A DNA stretch of 45,353 nt. It comes from Proteiniphilum sp. UBA4084 (GTDB lineage Bacteria; Bacteroidota; Bacteroidia; Bacteroidales; Dysgonomonadaceae). Below the pieces are notes generated by a model. The model was given only the letters and a program-made list of their open reading frames with translations, had not been told where the DNA came from and did no database searches. The position numbers and the translations under genes are program-made. Positions within the stretch are counted from its first letter, which is position 1, and each line of letters opens with the position of its first letter. This document shows, piece after piece, positions 1-8,656 of the stretch. The stretch is taken from NCBI GenBank assembly GCA_002383605.1, contig DFYK01000096.1, positions 1-45,353 on the forward strand, read 5' to 3'.

Positions 1-766
1 AACTGAATGCATAAAAGCAAATGTAAAAATACAAATAAAAACAGGACCAGACCAGGATTGTGTAAATAATTATCCGCCACTTCTCCTCCATCTTTCCGAT
101 TAGTTTCAGGTCATATCTTACCGTATGAAAAAGATTTTTTATCTTTTTCATGAAGGATTTCTCCCTGAAAACAGTCAGCATCAGCACCACCATCAAAAGC
201 AACATGGCCAAAATCAAATAGATCCACCAGGAGGAAAAAAAGGCGGACATCTTTTCAGCAAACTGCGGGTTATTGTGAAAGTAGGATACGAAAAAGTCGA
301 TATAAAGAACCACACTGACAAAAACCACCAGCAATCCCGCCATCACATCAACAACCTTATCTACCAGGAATGTTTCGAGTGTCTTGCCGAAGGGAATTTT
401 ATCATATTTGCTGACAACGCCGCAGCGCCAGATATCCCCCGCACGGGGAAGCACAAAGTTAACGGCATAGTTCCCCAATGTGGCATACACGATGCTGGCC
501 CGGGGAGGATGATAACCGAGCGACTTCACAAAAAGTTCCCATCTCAGTCCCCTGAGCATATTTCCCAAAAGCCCGAAAATCAAGGATGCTGCAATGATAC
601 CGAAGTTGGCCGACTGTACAATCTGCCACAACTCACCCAAATCGGTATTGCGATACATTGCCCATATAATCAACAATCCCAGCAGCAATGAAAGCACTGT
701 CTTCAGCACACTCTTCAAGGATTCTGCATTTATTTTCACTTCGCAGCTGTTTATTTTCTTGTACAA
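1..766 (-). CDS. Flippase-like integral membrane protein (LPG_synthase_TM / UPF0104 family), 3' end missing
   Basis: Read on the minus strand, an open frame runs from about 766 to the left edge without a stop. It encodes several hydrophobic helices (for example SLLLGLLIIWAMY near the N-terminus and LILAMLLLMVVLM further on), plus a conserved-looking loop with GNYAVNFVLPRAGD and LVDKVVDV. These are features of the lysylphosphatidylglycerol synthase transmembrane family, the domain that in MprF moves aminoacylated lipid across the membrane; stand-alone members have varied or unknown substrates. The start is uncertain: TTG at 766 and GTG at 739 are in frame, with an in-frame TGA upstream. The gene is divergent from rsmA. 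A DUF2156 protein, the other half of MprF-like enzymes, lies about 3 kb away. The family call is confident; the substrate is unknown. Confidence 0.8.
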   Translation of the reverse strand, partial: MYKKINSCEVKINAESLKSVLKTVLSLLLGLLIIWAMYRNTDLGELWQIVQSANFGIIAASLIFGLLGNMLRGLRWELFVKSLGYHPPRASIVYATLGNYAVNFVLPRAGDIWRCGVVSKYDKIPFGKTLETFLVDKVVDVMAGLLVVFVSVVLYIDFFVSYFHNNPQFAEKMSAFFSSWWIYLILAMLLLMVVLMLTVFREKSFMKKIKNLFHTVRYDLKLIGKMEEKWRIIIYTILVWSCFYLYFYICFYAFS

Positions 767-868
767 CCTAAGTCCAATTATTATTCAAAGGTATTCAAAC
801 ACTTATTAATCAACAGTGGGAACTTGTTTTTTAGAATATGTTTGAATTATTTTATACAATAAAAATGT

Positions 869-876
869 TACCTTTG
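869..876 (+). promoter_or_regulatory. Predicted -7 element of rsmA
   Basis: TACCTTTG matches the Bacteroidota TAnnTTTG consensus. No well-spaced -33 TTTG is seen; the nearest, at 841-844, is 24 bases away. The element overlaps the GTG at 876, so that codon cannot be the start of a transcript made from here. Confidence 0.6.
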
Positions 877-911
877 TGGCCGTAAAGATAAGGAATAAAC
901 GCCATATTGCA

Positions 912-1718
912 ATGATCCCGGTAAGAGCAAAAAAAAATCTCGGGCAGCATTTTCTCAGAGATGAGGAAATAGCAGACCGCATCGCGGCCACCCTCGACAA
1001 TTTCCCCTCACTTCCTGTGCTGGAGGTGGGGCCGGGCACCGGTATGCTCACACGGTTCCTGCTGAAAAGAGAGAGGGACCTCACTGTCGTGGAAATAGAC
1101 AGGGAATCCATTGATTATCTGAAGATAAATTTCCCTGAACTACGGGACAGAATCATTCAGCAAGATTTTCTTCGAATGGATCTTTCCCGATACTACGACG
1201 GAGAATTCAGCGTAATAGGTAATTATCCCTATAATATCTCTTCACAAATTTTCTTTAAAGTGATTGATCACAGGGAACAGATTCCCTGTTGTTCGGGAAT
1301 GATTCAAAAGGAGGTCGCTGAACGCATGGTTGCCTCACCCGGCAGCAAGTCATATGGTATCCTGACCGTATTGTTGCAGGCATGGTACGATATAGAGTAC
1401 CTGTTCACGGTGAATGAACAAGCGTTTATCCCTCCGCCCAAGGTCAAATCGGCAGTCATACGGCTTACGCGAAACAAGCGAAAGCGGCTCGACTGCAACG
1501 AAAAATTATTCAAAACAGTGGTGAAGACAAGTTTCAACCAGCGACGAAAGATGCTGCGTAACTCCATCAAATCACTGCTATCCGACGAGAGCCCCCTGCC
1601 TGACGACCCCATGCTCACCAAAAGACCCGAGCAGTTGTCTATAGAGCAGTTCGTACAGCTAACAAATCTGCTGGAACCATTGGTCAGACAGGCTCCCCCG
1701 GAAGAGAAAAATGACTGA
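912..1718 (+). CDS. rsmA: 16S rRNA (adenine1518/1519-N6)-dimethyltransferase RsmA/KsgA
   Basis: This 268-residue SAM-dependent enzyme dimethylates two adjacent adenines in helix 45 of 16S rRNA during late small-subunit assembly. The N-terminus carries KKNLGQHFL, followed by the SAM-binding motif LEVGPGTG and the catalytic NYPYNIS (NxPY-type) motif. The C-terminal part has FIPPPKVKSAV and FNQRRKMLRNS, both typical of KsgA. The frame is open upstream to a GTG at 876, but that codon lies inside the predicted -7 element, and the family N-terminus begins a few residues before KNLGQHF. ATG 912 is therefore preferred. Length fits the family (about 270). corA follows after 29 bp in the same direction. 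Confidence 0.96.
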   Translation: MIPVRAKKNLGQHFLRDEEIADRIAATLDNFPSLPVLEVGPGTGMLTRFLLKRERDLTVVEIDRESIDYLKINFPELRDRIIQQDFLRMDLSRYYDGEFSVIGNYPYNISSQIFFKVIDHREQIPCCSGMIQKEVAERMVASPGSKSYGILTVLLQAWYDIEYLFTVNEQAFIPPPKVKSAVIRLTRNKRKRLDCNEKLFKTVVKTSFNQRRKMLRNSIKSLLSDESPLPDDPMLTKRPEQLSIEQFVQLTNLLEPLVRQAPPEEKND

Positions 1719-1747
1719 TTATTCACGATTCAATAAAAAGAGAGATC

Positions 1748-2692
1748 ATGGCGGAAATAAAATTATTCTATCACAAAGACGGCATCGTCAGATTAAGCCG
1801 CAGCCTCGATTTCCTGAAATCCAACCCCATACAGAACTTTCTGTGGATCGACCTCAACGACGTGGACGAAGAGGTAGAAAACGAACTGGAGGACTTCCTG
1901 AAGATTTATATCCAGGAAGAAGAAGAAATGATCGAGATTGAGATGTCTTCTCGCTATATCGAAACAAACGACACCCTGGTGGTCAATTCCAACTTTCTGT
2001 TATCGAACTTCGAAACCGATCCCGTATCATTCATCCTGAAAAACAACATCCTTGTCACGGTCCGGGGTGAAGAGCTGATTTCGTTTCATGAGACGGTAAA
2101 AAAAATATCGGCAAATCCCAAGAACTATCCTACGGGGGCACATGTACTTGTAGCACTGCTGGAGACACGGGTCGAATTCGATGCCGACATGATTGAGAAC
2201 ATGACGCAGAAGATTACCCAGTTAAGTAATTCACTCACGCTGCAGGAGGCCGATGAGGAACTGTTGTCGGAGATCAAAAACCTGCAGGAAAAAACCATGC
2301 TGCTGCGTGAAAACATCATCGACAAACAGCGTGTCGTATCAAGCATGTTACGCAGTGAATTTATTTCTCCAGAACTACAGCCGAAGCTCTCCATCATCAT
2401 CAAAGACATCAATTCGCTGGTGGAACACATCAAGTTCAGTTTCGACCGACTCGATTATTTGCAGGATACTTTTCTGGGTTATGTCAATATCGAGCAGAAC
2501 AAGATCATCAAAATATTTACCATTGTTTCCGTCATCTTCATGCCTCCCACCCTCATCGCGAGTATTTACGGGATGAACTTCGATTTCATGCCCGAGCTCG
2601 ATAAAAAATGGGGTTATCCGGCAGCCATCCTGTTTATGGTGCTTTCCTCACTTTTCATACTCTACTATTTCAAGAAAAGAAAATGGCTATAG
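1748..2692 (+). CDS. corA: CorA-family divalent cation (Mg2+/Co2+) transporter
   Basis: This is a 314-residue inner-membrane channel for magnesium and related cations, expected to act as a pentamer. It has a long, charged, mostly helical cytoplasmic N-terminal domain and two C-terminal membrane helices. The signature YGMNF sits at the end of the first helix (GMN at about 275-277). The second helix (about 289-308) is followed by a basic tail, KKRKW. Length agrees with the family (about 315). The start ATG is 29 bp after rsmA, so co-transcription is likely. It ends 8 bp from the convergent GNAT gene. Confidence 0.94.
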   Translation: MAEIKLFYHKDGIVRLSRSLDFLKSNPIQNFLWIDLNDVDEEVENELEDFLKIYIQEEEEMIEIEMSSRYIETNDTLVVNSNFLLSNFETDPVSFILKNNILVTVRGEELISFHETVKKISANPKNYPTGAHVLVALLETRVEFDADMIENMTQKITQLSNSLTLQEADEELLSEIKNLQEKTMLLRENIIDKQRVVSSMLRSEFISPELQPKLSIIIKDINSLVEHIKFSFDRLDYLQDTFLGYVNIEQNKIIKIFTIVSVIFMPPTLIASIYGMNFDFMPELDKKWGYPAAILFMVLSSLFILYYFKKRKWL

Positions 2693-2700
2693 TTCAATAG

Positions 2701-3576
2701 TTATTCCAGCATAAAGTGCATGCCGGGTTGTTTCTCCGGAAAGATGGTGCGCAATGGTTCCTCCAGTTCCGATGTGCGATAACCCAGTAAGAGAGGCGCC
2801 AGTTCTTTGATGTCGACGTGAAAAACAGGTTGTACGAAGTAACTGTTTGTGTCGGCATTTCCATCAGACAGGGTAATGGCACCATTGTTTTCCTCAAGTA
2901 GTTCGTCTTTCACGACAAACGAGAACGATTGATGCGTGTAACGGTCTGCAAAGATGTTGCATAGTTGCTCCGCATCGATTACACGGGCCATACCGGGCAG
3001 TTTTTTTTTATGCGGAAAATCAAAAAGCATCGCCTCCTCCACGATGGCCTGAAAATCATCGTATGTTTTCTGCAGGGTCATATCCTTCTGCCGAAAGCAG
3101 GCATCGAATGCCCGGTACGCTGCATGCAAGTCGCCAGGATACCGTTCAGTCAGCTCCTTCAAAGAGGGCAACACATCGGCACCCGCATCAAATGTTTTTG
3201 CAAAGTCGAATTTATCATAAAACTGCACTAATCCTTCTTCCTGGGGCACCAGCAGGATCAGCGGTACACCCTTTTCACGGGCAATTTCAAGGCTACGAAT
3301 CACCAACTGTCCGGCATAGCCCCTCTTCCGGGCTTCCGGTAATGTAGCCACACCCGAAAGGTAGATCACCGGGATTTCGGTATCACAGAAAGTGAACCGG
3401 TAAGGCAGCATCTGCAACGATGCCACCGCCTGATCGCCCTCCATATACAGGAGAGTCTGTTCATTCCGGTATTTGTGCCGGAAGTATATCTCCATATAGT
3501 CATCGGGATCACCGAAAACGGTTTTCCACATGTCCCAGACCTGCTGTTTTGTTCTGTCGTCAGCAAACTGAATCAT
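2701..3576 (-). CDS. GNAT-family N-acetyltransferase
   Basis: This 291-residue protein has an N-terminal acetyl-CoA-binding GNAT fold. The segment GVATLPEARKRGYAGQL (about residues 75-91) fits motif A, with the R/Q-x-x-G-x-G/A pyrophosphate loop. It is followed by LILLVPQEEGLVQFYDKFDF, which resembles motif B with the usual late tyrosine. The protein is longer than a single GNAT domain (about 150 residues), and the C-terminal half is not recognised; Eis-like proteins have this kind of two-part layout. The substrate is unknown. The gene reads in the same direction as the DUF2156 gene upstream, across a 142-bp repeat-bearing gap. Such GNAT/DUF2156 pairs occur in Bacteroidota, but no shared pathway can be claimed. 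Confidence 0.85.
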   Translation of the reverse strand: MIQFADDRTKQQVWDMWKTVFGDPDDYMEIYFRHKYRNEQTLLYMEGDQAVASLQMLPYRFTFCDTEIPVIYLSGVATLPEARKRGYAGQLVIRSLEIAREKGVPLILLVPQEEGLVQFYDKFDFAKTFDAGADVLPSLKELTERYPGDLHAAYRAFDACFRQKDMTLQKTYDDFQAIVEEAMLFDFPHKKKLPGMARVIDAEQLCNIFADRYTHQSFSFVVKDELLEENNGAITLSDGNADTNSYFVQPVFHVDIKELAPLLLGYRTSELEEPLRTIFPEKQPGMHFMLE

Positions 3577-3589
3577 CGGTTTCCAATTT

Positions 3590-3718
3590 TATATTATCTT
3601 CAATTACGTGCGCAGCACGAATAACGTGCGCGCAACGGACAAATAATGCGAAGCGAATCACAGCGAAGCCAAATAACGCGAACTTAGTGAACAAATAACG
3701 GCGGAGCCAAATACAGTT
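3590..3718. repeat. Degenerate short tandem repeats between the GNAT and DUF2156 genes
   Basis: The gap contains at least four imperfect units of about 15-30 bp, each starting with (C)AAATAACG or AATAACG/AATAATG and followed by a variable GCG-rich segment such as GCGAAGC, GCGAAC or GCGGAGC. No convincing gene is present. The repeats lie just after the stop of the DUF2156 gene and before the GNAT start on the minus strand. Confidence 0.6.
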
Positions 3719-4618
3719 TCAGCTTTTCAGTCGGGCGTTGTATTTCTCCAGGATGATGTCGGGCTGATAAGAGAGTTTTGCCTGGCGCAAGTTATCAATG
3801 CCCATGTCCTCTTCACGGTTCACATACATAAACTCCGCTGCCTCATTTTCAACAAATTGCTGGTTGATCATATTGTATGCACCATGAATGGTTGTAAATG
3901 CTTTCTCAACATGGACCACAACCGTATCTTCCGTAAGAAGCTCGCCAATGGAAAAGGCCGCAATCTCATTGTCCACACAAAGAAGCCCTCCCTTCAGGTT
4001 CAGATATTCAAAATTATCCAGCATCAGTGTAGTTGCATCATCATCATAAACCAGAGAAGGATCTTTCTCCTCCATGTTCATCTTCATCCACTTGTCGAGC
4101 ATCATTTTGGACTCTTTCACCAGTTCCGGGTTACCTGTCAAAGTTTTATATTTCCAGTTGTTTTCTCTTTTAAATCGATTAATATGATTTCGTTTACTTT
4201 GCAGCTTCTTCCCTTTTAGATGGATCAATTTCTCCGTGGTGTAGATATAGTCCGACACGCTCCTGTTCAGCTTGTAATCAAATATGCCGGGCATGGCCTC
4301 CTCAATCTCATCAATCATATCCTGCGTAAGGCCCCTGATTTGAAAGACAGAGTCAAACTGTTCATGATCATCCATGATTAATGCGATCCCTTTTTTCAGG
4401 TCACCTGCACCCACAGGTTTTAGATATGAATTCCGGCCGTTGTTGTCTTTAAAACGGATAAACAGCCATTCATCATTCACAGCGAATTGTGTGTCAAATT
4501 TTTTTCCCCAGCAAAACAAATTGGTGAAACAGAGATCTGAGGCTCTGTAATTTTGTTTTTGCAGATAAGAATTGATCAGATCCCGGTCTTCGAGATCCAA
4601 TGATTTAAATGTAAACAT
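3719..4618 (-). CDS. DUF2156 protein (phosphatidylglycerol lysyltransferase C-terminal-like domain)
   Basis: This 299-residue soluble protein has features of the DUF2156 / LPG_synthase_C family: an early F-x-W segment (LCFTNLFCWGKKF), a central GKKLQSKRNHINRFK motif (about residues 135-149), and a C-terminal half with LLCVDNEIAAFSIGEL and YVNREEDMGIDNLRQAK. The MprF catalytic domain is a tandem GNAT fold that transfers an amino acid from aminoacyl-tRNA to a lipid, and this protein has about that size. It has no membrane segments. Stand-alone homologues are common in Bacteroidota and their substrate is not established, so lipid aminoacylation is inference. The start ATG at 4618 is the first residue of the conserved N-terminus. 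Confidence 0.85.
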   Translation of the reverse strand: MFTFKSLDLEDRDLINSYLQKQNYRASDLCFTNLFCWGKKFDTQFAVNDEWLFIRFKDNNGRNSYLKPVGAGDLKKGIALIMDDHEQFDSVFQIRGLTQDMIDEIEEAMPGIFDYKLNRSVSDYIYTTEKLIHLKGKKLQSKRNHINRFKRENNWKYKTLTGNPELVKESKMMLDKWMKMNMEEKDPSLVYDDDATTLMLDNFEYLNLKGGLLCVDNEIAAFSIGELLTEDTVVVHVEKAFTTIHGAYNMINQQFVENEAAEFMYVNREEDMGIDNLRQAKLSYQPDIILEKYNARLKS

Positions 4619-4731
4619 AATGCAGGTACTTACTTTCTCTCAATAGTTAGAGGTAGCGAACAAATAAAGCTGCTTCCATAGCAGGCGAATATCTGAACAA
4701 TTCTGTGTCGGAAAAGTTTAGGACAGGTGAT

Positions 4732-5721
4732 TTAAAATTTTTTGAATCCGACTATCTCCCGCACGTCGGCGATGGTTTTGGAAGCACTCTCACGCGCTTT
4801 CTCAACTCCTTCCGAGGTCACCTTCCGCAAGTAGGTCTCATTTTTTTCAATTTCAAGTACCCGTTCACGAATCGGCGTTGTGACCCGGATAATGTCTTCC
4901 GCCAGTTGTTTTTTCAGGTCGCCGTACCGTATTTCACAACTGTTCCACTGATGTTCGAAATGCCGCACCACATCGGGAGTTGAGACCGTTCGCAGGATGG
5001 TAAAGAGATTCTCAATATAATCAGGCTTGGGAGAATTGGGGGCAGATGGTCCGGCGTCGGTCAGCGCTTTTTTTACTTTTTTCTCAATTTCTTTCGGACT
5101 GTCGTTCAGGTAGATGGCGTTCCCTTCCGACTTACCCATTTTTCCACTACCGTCTAATCCGGGAATCTTTACCAACTCCTCACCAAAGTTGTAAGCCACC
5201 GGTTCTTTGAAATACTCCACCCCGTAGAAGTTATTAAAGCGACGCGCAAACTTGCGTGTCATCTCCAGATGCTGCTCCTGGTCCTTTCCTACAGGTACCT
5301 TGTCGGCATTGTGGATAAGAATATCTGCCGCCATAAGACTCGGGTAAGTCAACAGGCCCGCATTTACATTTTCGGGTTGCTTGCGTGCCTTCTCTTTGAA
5401 TGAGGTTGTCTTTGCCAACTCTCCCATGTAAGCATGCATATTCAGATAGAGATAAAGTTCCGCGGTTTCGTGCAGGTCACTTTGCACGTAGATTACCGAT
5501 TTCTCCGGGTCGATGCCTGCGGCCAGATAATCCACCAGCACATTTTTCACATTTTCATGTAAATGCTTCGGGTCGGGATGCGTCGTGAGTGAATGTATAT
5601 CGGCAATAAAAAAATAACATCTGTTCTCTTCCTGCATCCGTATGAAGTTTCGCAATGCGCCATAATAATTCCCCAGATGTAACTTACCGGTTGATCGAAT
5701 CCCACTTAAAACAATATCCAT
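4732..5721 (-). CDS. trpS: Tryptophanyl-tRNA synthetase
   Basis: This 329-residue class I aminoacyl-tRNA synthetase charges tRNA-Trp. The HIGH-type motif is in GKLHLGNYYGAL (about residues 12-23) and the KMSKS-type loop is GKMGKSEGN. SLMAADIL and VGKDQEQHLEMTR are further TrpRS signatures around the tryptophan pocket. Length agrees with bacterial TrpRS (about 330). The gene has its own -7 element at 5750-5757 and is divergent from the succinate dehydrogenase operon. Confidence 0.97.
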   Translation of the reverse strand: MDIVLSGIRSTGKLHLGNYYGALRNFIRMQEENRCYFFIADIHSLTTHPDPKHLHENVKNVLVDYLAAGIDPEKSVIYVQSDLHETAELYLYLNMHAYMGELAKTTSFKEKARKQPENVNAGLLTYPSLMAADILIHNADKVPVGKDQEQHLEMTRKFARRFNNFYGVEYFKEPVAYNFGEELVKIPGLDGSGKMGKSEGNAIYLNDSPKEIEKKVKKALTDAGPSAPNSPKPDYIENLFTILRTVSTPDVVRHFEHQWNSCEIRYGDLKKQLAEDIIRVTTPIRERVLEIEKNETYLRKVTSEGVEKARESASKTIADVREIVGFKKF

Positions 5722-5749
5722 AATCTCTAGCTGAAATGATTTGAGCCCA

Positions 5750-5757
5750 CAAAGGTA
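5750..5757 (-). promoter_or_regulatory. Predicted -7 element of trpS
   Basis: On the minus strand the sequence is TACCTTTG, an exact TAnnTTTG match, 28 bases upstream of the trpS ATG. No clear -33 TTTG is visible. Confidence 0.6.
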
Positions 5758-5883
5758 ATAAAATATCAGTAAAAAGAGAACCCTTTTTGGGAGCTAAGCT
5801 GTCTGGAATCGATACTGATTCTAAAAAAGGCAATTAAAGAAATTTTTCCGTAAATAGTTCTTTTATATGATGCTGAAAAGTAC

Positions 5884-5924
5884 TATTTTTGTTGTGTGAA
5901 AGCAAAGTCCCGAAAATATTCGGG
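5884..5924 (+). promoter_or_regulatory. Predicted promoter and leader hairpin of the sdhCAB operon
   Basis: TATTTTTG at 5884-5891 matches TAnnTTTG. A hairpin follows in the predicted 5' leader: CCCGAA (5909-5914), loop AATA, TTCGGG (5919-5924). The leader to the sdhC ATG at 5987 would be about 90 bases. No matching -33 element is obvious. Confidence 0.5.
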
Positions 5925-5986
5925 TGGGCTGTCTTAAAAATCGTATCATCAAACTAAATCTTCAAAATAATTAAAAAAAGAACTTT

Positions 5987-6661
5987 ATGAGTTGGTTAAT
6001 CAAATCATCTATCGGACGGAAATTTGTTCAAAGTATTTCCGGTCTCTTTCTGATTCTGTTCTTGCTGTTCCATGTATCGATGAACCTGGTTCTTGTATTC
6101 AGTTACGACACCTATGATTTCCTTGCCAATGAGGTGCTGGGAGCTAACTGGTGGGCTATCGTGGGTACCGGCGTAATCGCACTGGGATTCGTTGTTCATA
6201 TCATCTATGCCATCGTGCTGACCTTGCAAAACAGGAAAGCCCGCGGCAAAGACAAGTATGCTTCATCCAGCAAGACACCCACAACCTGGTCATCACAAAA
6301 CATGTTTGTTTTGGGACTTTTTATCCTGCTTTTCCTGATATTGCACTTCTATCAGTTTTGGTACCAAATGCAATTTAAGGAACTTTTCATGATAGAGGGT
6401 GCCCGCCACGATAGTGCCATGCTGGTTGAGGAAGTATTTTCACAGGCCTGGGTTGTGATCGTGTACATTGCCGCTTTCGTGGCCTTATGGTTCCATTTGA
6501 CGCACGGATTCTGGAGTGCACTCCACACGGTAGGATGGAATAATACGATCTGGATGAAACGTCTCAAAGTGTTGGGAAATGTCATCTCTACTGCCATCTC
6601 CCTGGGATTCATCATCGTGGCGCTGGCCATGCATTTCGGATTTTCCAATTTATTAGGATAA
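5987..6661 (+). CDS. sdhC: Succinate dehydrogenase/fumarate reductase cytochrome b subunit
   Basis: This 224-residue membrane anchor has five hydrophobic segments, beginning at about residues 13-35 (SISGLFLILFLLFHVSMNL). Histidines lie within or at the ends of the helices (for example LFHVSMN, FVVHIIY, LILHFYQ, WFHLTHGFWSALH) and are likely ligands of two b hemes. This is the single large cytochrome b subunit of the Bacteroidota-type complex, which usually works as a menaquinol:fumarate reductase during anaerobic growth, but direction cannot be read from sequence. It is the first gene of a three-gene operon, with sdhA 18 bp downstream. Confidence 0.93.
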   Translation: MSWLIKSSIGRKFVQSISGLFLILFLLFHVSMNLVLVFSYDTYDFLANEVLGANWWAIVGTGVIALGFVVHIIYAIVLTLQNRKARGKDKYASSSKTPTTWSSQNMFVLGLFILLFLILHFYQFWYQMQFKELFMIEGARHDSAMLVEEVFSQAWVVIVYIAAFVALWFHLTHGFWSALHTVGWNNTIWMKRLKVLGNVISTAISLGFIIVALAMHFGFSNLLG

Positions 6662-6679
6662 CGCAAGAATTATAATATT

Positions 6680-8623
6680 ATGAGCAAGATTAATTCAAAA
6701 ATACCACAGGGTCCTTTGGCAGAGAAATGGACTAACTACAAGAATCACCAGAAACTGGTTAATCCCGCCAATAAAAGGCGCCTCGACATCATTGTGGTGG
6801 GCACGGGACTGGCTGGCGCATCGGCAGCCGCATCCCTGGGAGAGATGGGATTCAACGTGCTGAACTTCTGCATTCAGGACTCACCGCGCCGTGCACACTC
6901 CATCGCCGCACAAGGGGGGATCAATGCAGCCAAAAATTATCCAAACGACGGCGACTCCGTATATCGTCTTTTCTATGATACCATCAAGGGGGGTGACTAC
7001 AGGGCCCGTGAAGCCAACGTGTACCGCCTGGCAGAAGTATCAAACAGCATCATCGACCAGTGCGTGGCACAGGGAGTTCCTTTTGCCCGCGAGTATGGCG
7101 GATTGCTCGACAACCGCTCCTTTGGCGGTGCTCAGGTATCGCGTACCTTCTATGCCCGCGGACAGACCGGACAACAGCTGCTGCTCGGAGCCTACTCCGC
7201 GTTGAGCCGTGCCATTAACAAGAAACAGGTAAAACTATACACCCGCTATGAGATGGTGGATCTGGTCATCATCGATGGACGCGCCCGCGGTATCATTGCC
7301 CGCAACCTGGTTACCGGCAAGCTGGAACGTTTCAGTGCACACGCCGTGGTGATTGGCACGGGAGGCTATGGGAACACCTTCTTCCTGTCGACCAATGCCA
7401 TGACCTCCAATGGTTCTGCAGCATGGCAGTGCTACAAGAAAGGAGCTTATTTTGCCAACCCCTGTATGGCTCAGATTCACCCCACCTGCATTCCGGTGCA
7501 CGGTGAGTTTCAGTCGAAGTTAACCCTCATGTCGGAGTCGTTGCGTAACGACGGACGCATCTGGGTACCCAAAAAACTGGAAGATGCACAGGCCATCCGG
7601 GAAGGTAAGTTGAAACCCACCGACCTGAAAGAGGAGGATCGCGATTACTACCTGGAACGTCGTTACCCGGCATTCGGGAATCTTGTTCCCCGCGATGTGG
7701 CATCTCGCGCCGCCAAAGAGCGATGTGATGCCGGTTATGGCGTGGGTACAACCGGACTTGCGGTATACCTCGACTTTGCCGAAGCCATCCAGCGTTTGGG
7801 CAAGGATGTGGTAGAAGCCCGCTATGGAAACCTGTTCCAGATGTATGAAAAGATTGTGGATGACAATCCATACGAAACCCCCATGATGATCTATCCCGCC
7901 ATTCACTACACCATGGGCGGCATCTGGGTCGACTATGAACTGATGACCAACATCCCCGGCCTTTTCGCTATTGGTGAAGCCAATTTCTCCGACCACGGTG
8001 CAAACCGTCTGGGAGCATCGGCACTCATGCAGGGACTGGCCGACGGATATTTCGTATTACCATACACCATACAGAATTACCTGGCCGACCAGATCAACGT
8101 GCCCCGCTTCAAAACCGACAGACCCGAATTTGATCAGGCAGAGAAAGAAATCAACGACCGTCTCGACCGACTGATGAACATCAAGGGAAAACATTCGGTA
8201 GATCATATCCACAAGAAACTGGGCCATGTAATGTGGGATTTCGTTGGTATGGGACGTGATGCGGAAGGATTGAAAAAGGCGATTGAGAAGTTGAAAGAGG
8301 TCAAAGAGGATTTCTGGACTAACCTCCGCATTCCCGGCGACAAAGAGACACTCAACGTAGAACTCGAAAAGGCTTTGCGATTGGCCGACTTTATTGAGAT
8401 AGGCGAGTTGATGGCACACGATGCACTCGACCGTGAAGAATCCTGCGGCGGCCACTTCCGTCTCGAACACCAGACACCCGAAGGGGAGGCCTTACGGCAC
8501 GACGACCAGTTCTCATACGTCTCCTGCTGGGAATATCAGGGTGAGCAAAATGCTCCTGTCATGTACAAAGAGCCACTTGATTACGAATTCATTGTACGCC
8601 AGCAGAGAAACTATAAATCGTAA
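6680..8623 (+). CDS. sdhA: Succinate dehydrogenase/fumarate reductase flavoprotein subunit
   Basis: This 647-residue catalytic subunit carries covalent FAD and interconverts fumarate and succinate on the cytoplasmic face. The dinucleotide-binding motif GTGLAGASAA is at residues 41-50. The flavin-linking histidine is expected in RAHSIAAQGG (His73). Further family motifs are HPTCIPVHGEF, IHYTMGGIWVDYE and the substrate-site region SDHGANRLGASALMQGL. The C-terminus has ALDREESCGGHFR. Its length fits the Bacteroidota/epsilonproteobacterial type (about 640-660). It lies between the cytochrome b and iron-sulfur genes, with short gaps of 18 and 33 bp. Confidence 0.97.
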   Translation: MSKINSKIPQGPLAEKWTNYKNHQKLVNPANKRRLDIIVVGTGLAGASAAASLGEMGFNVLNFCIQDSPRRAHSIAAQGGINAAKNYPNDGDSVYRLFYDTIKGGDYRAREANVYRLAEVSNSIIDQCVAQGVPFAREYGGLLDNRSFGGAQVSRTFYARGQTGQQLLLGAYSALSRAINKKQVKLYTRYEMVDLVIIDGRARGIIARNLVTGKLERFSAHAVVIGTGGYGNTFFLSTNAMTSNGSAAWQCYKKGAYFANPCMAQIHPTCIPVHGEFQSKLTLMSESLRNDGRIWVPKKLEDAQAIREGKLKPTDLKEEDRDYYLERRYPAFGNLVPRDVASRAAKERCDAGYGVGTTGLAVYLDFAEAIQRLGKDVVEARYGNLFQMYEKIVDDNPYETPMMIYPAIHYTMGGIWVDYELMTNIPGLFAIGEANFSDHGANRLGASALMQGLADGYFVLPYTIQNYLADQINVPRFKTDRPEFDQAEKEINDRLDRLMNIKGKHSVDHIHKKLGHVMWDFVGMGRDAEGLKKAIEKLKEVKEDFWTNLRIPGDKETLNVELEKALRLADFIEIGELMAHDALDREESCGGHFRLEHQTPEGEALRHDDQFSYVSCWEYQGEQNAPVMYKEPLDYEFIVRQQRNYKS

Positions 8624-8656
8624 GCGCTTTTAAACGATTCAAAAAAACAACCAATC

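Noticed and set aside
125..691. Plus-strand 188-codon frame at the left edge
   Set aside because: It is antisense to a membrane protein with clear family motifs and encodes a histidine/glutamine-rich, low-complexity product.
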